Assembly: GCF_004168035.1 (NCBI RefSeq)
Contig: NZ_SDPU01000023.1
Coordinates: forward strand, 186,001-250,000
Direction: 5' to 3'
DNA from: Nocardioides iriomotensis
Lineage (GTDB): Bacteria > Actinomycetota > Actinomycetes > Propionibacteriales > Nocardioidaceae
Length of the DNA stretch: 64,000 bases
Of the stretch, positions 63,271-64,000 are shown one piece after another. The notes under the pieces were generated by a model. It had not been told where the DNA came from and did not search any database. It worked only from the letters and a program-made list of their open reading frames with translations. How positions within the stretch are numbered: the stretch's first letter is position 1; each line of letters starts with the position of its first letter. Both the position numbers and the translations under genes were made by a program.

Positions 63271-63738
63271 TCAGTGGGCCTCGAAGTCCTCCGGCGTGAC
63301 GTGGTCGAGGAACTCGCGGAACTTCTCGACCTCGTCCTCCTGCTCGTCGGGAACCTCGAGGCCGGCCTCGTCGAGGACGTCCTCGGCGCAGACGATCTTG
63401 CTGCCGGTGCGCAGCGCCAGGGCGATCGAGTCGGACGGCCGTGCGCTGACCTCCACACCGCTCGCGAAGACGAGGAGGGCGTAGAAGATGCCGTCCTTCA
63501 TCTCGGTGATGCGGACCTCGCTGAGGTCGTTGCCGGTCGCGCTGAGGAGGTCCTTCATCAGGTCGTGCGTCAACGGCCGGGGTGGCACCACGCCCTGCTG
63601 GGCGAAGGCGATCGCCGTGGCCTCGACCGCGCCGATCCAGATCGGGAGGTACCGGTCCCCCGCCACCTCGCGCAGCAGCACGATGGGCTGGTTGGACGGC
63701 ATCTCCACGCGGACACCGATCACATCGACTTCACGCAC
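63271..63738 (-). CDS. Bifunctional nuclease family protein (DUF151)
   Basis: 155 residues. The DUF151 fold shows VEMPSNQPIVLLREVAGDRY, LPIWIGAVEATAIAFAQQGV, RPLTHDLMKDLLSATG and SARPSDSIALALRTGSKIVC. Plant and bacterial relatives cut DNA and RNA; the role in actinobacteria is not settled. The acidic C-terminal tail (DEQEDEVEKFREFLDHVTPE) follows the core. The GTG has TACGCT six bases upstream on the minus strand and no ribosome site. Confidence 0.9.
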   Translation of the reverse strand: MREVDVIGVRVEMPSNQPIVLLREVAGDRYLPIWIGAVEATAIAFAQQGVVPPRPLTHDLMKDLLSATGNDLSEVRITEMKDGIFYALLVFASGVEVSARPSDSIALALRTGSKIVCAEDVLDEAGLEVPDEQEDEVEKFREFLDHVTPEDFEAH

Positions 63739-63744
63739 GAGATC

Positions 63745-63750
63745 AGCGTA
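63745..63750 (-). promoter_or_regulatory. Putative -10 element of the DUF151 gene
   Basis: TACGCT (minus strand) six bases before the GTG at 63738. Confidence 0.45.
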
Positions 63751-63798
63751 CTCCCGACCCCTGACAGGGGAACCGCCCGTGCGAGTGGGTTGGGGGCG

Positions 63799-64000
63799 TC
63801 AGCGTCCGGACTGGAGGCCGGACTTCACGAGCGTCGCGTGCAGCTTCACGGAGAGCGCCGCGATCTCGCGGACCGCCTCCTCGGCGCGGGCCTGGGCTCC
63901 GGCGTCACGCTGCCGGCGCAACGGCTCGGAGACCTGCTGCACGAGCCCGACCTCCCGATCGGCGGCGGTCTTGAAGGCGCGCAGGTGCCGCGGCTCGAGC
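63799..64000 (-). CDS. MerR-family regulator, FtsR-like, C-terminal part (5' end outside window)
   Basis: About 66 C-terminal residues on the minus strand ending at TGA 63801-63799: LEPRHLRAFKTAADREVGLV then a helical tail through KLHATLVKSGLQSGR. The EPRHLRAFKTAADREV segment is typical of the second MerR protein of this locus (Rv1828/FtsR type), which activates ftsZ in corynebacteria. The DNA-binding domain lies beyond the window. Gene order with DUF151 and the other MerR supports the call. Confidence 0.8.
   Translation of the reverse strand, partial: LEPRHLRAFKTAADREVGLVQQVSEPLRRQRDAGAQARAEEAVREIAALSVKLHATLVKSGLQSGR

Overview
The window is a high-GC, very gene-dense chromosomal segment of an actinobacterium. 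The complete Pup-proteasome locus, the pafBC-tatAC-helY gene order, RbpA, and a gcvP / MerR / DUF151 / MerR block all follow the order known from mycobacteria. Codon use, frequent GTG starts and short dispersed palindromes suggest Nocardioides or a close relative; the genus is an inference. I saw no rRNA, tRNA, CRISPR array, insertion sequence with a transposase, or prophage. Nearly all of it looks like core chromosome.

Layout. 1-11.4 kb: proteasome ATPase ARC (3' part), a YbaK-like deacylase, small membrane proteins, then dop, pup, prcB, prcA, pafA, an FKBP lipoprotein, and the WYL regulators pafB and pafC. Pup here ends in Gly-Gly-Glu, so it needs no deamidation before ligation. 11.1-21.8 kb: tatA, tatC, a lipid kinase, the HelY helicase, an Lrp-type regulator, a 5'-3' exonuclease and an ECF-like sigma factor with a membrane partner. 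21.7-28.9 kb: a lysine aminomutase pathway. kamA is divergent from kdd - amidohydrolase - kamD - kamE - kal; a dispersed palindrome lies inside four of these genes, three times at the N-terminus.

29.4-37.9 kb: lnt and ppm1 for lipoprotein acylation and mannosyl carrier synthesis, fxsA, rbpA behind a SigR-type promoter, an exporter and phosphodiesterase pair, and a helix-turn-helix/MurA fusion with an apparent autoregulatory operator. 37.9-49.2 kb: single-gene accessory enzymes and regulators, including a DJ-1/PfpI gene split by a one-base frameshift and a PLP enzyme preceded by a possible 9-codon leader ORF. 49.2-57.9 kb: fdhD, the sbcD-sbcC nuclease, and tldD-tldE. 57.9-64 kb (minus strand): glycine cleavage P protein behind a glycine riboswitch, a coupled serine hydrolase, and the two MerR genes flanking a DUF151 nuclease.

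A window-wide pattern: about twenty genes have a TAnnnT hexamer 6-7 bases before the start codon and no Shine-Dalgarno sequence, as expected of leaderless transcripts. Genes inside operons instead carry GGAGG-like sites or ATGA/GTGA overlaps. The contrast helped choose several starts. All functional calls come from reading motifs and recalled family features; no database search was run.
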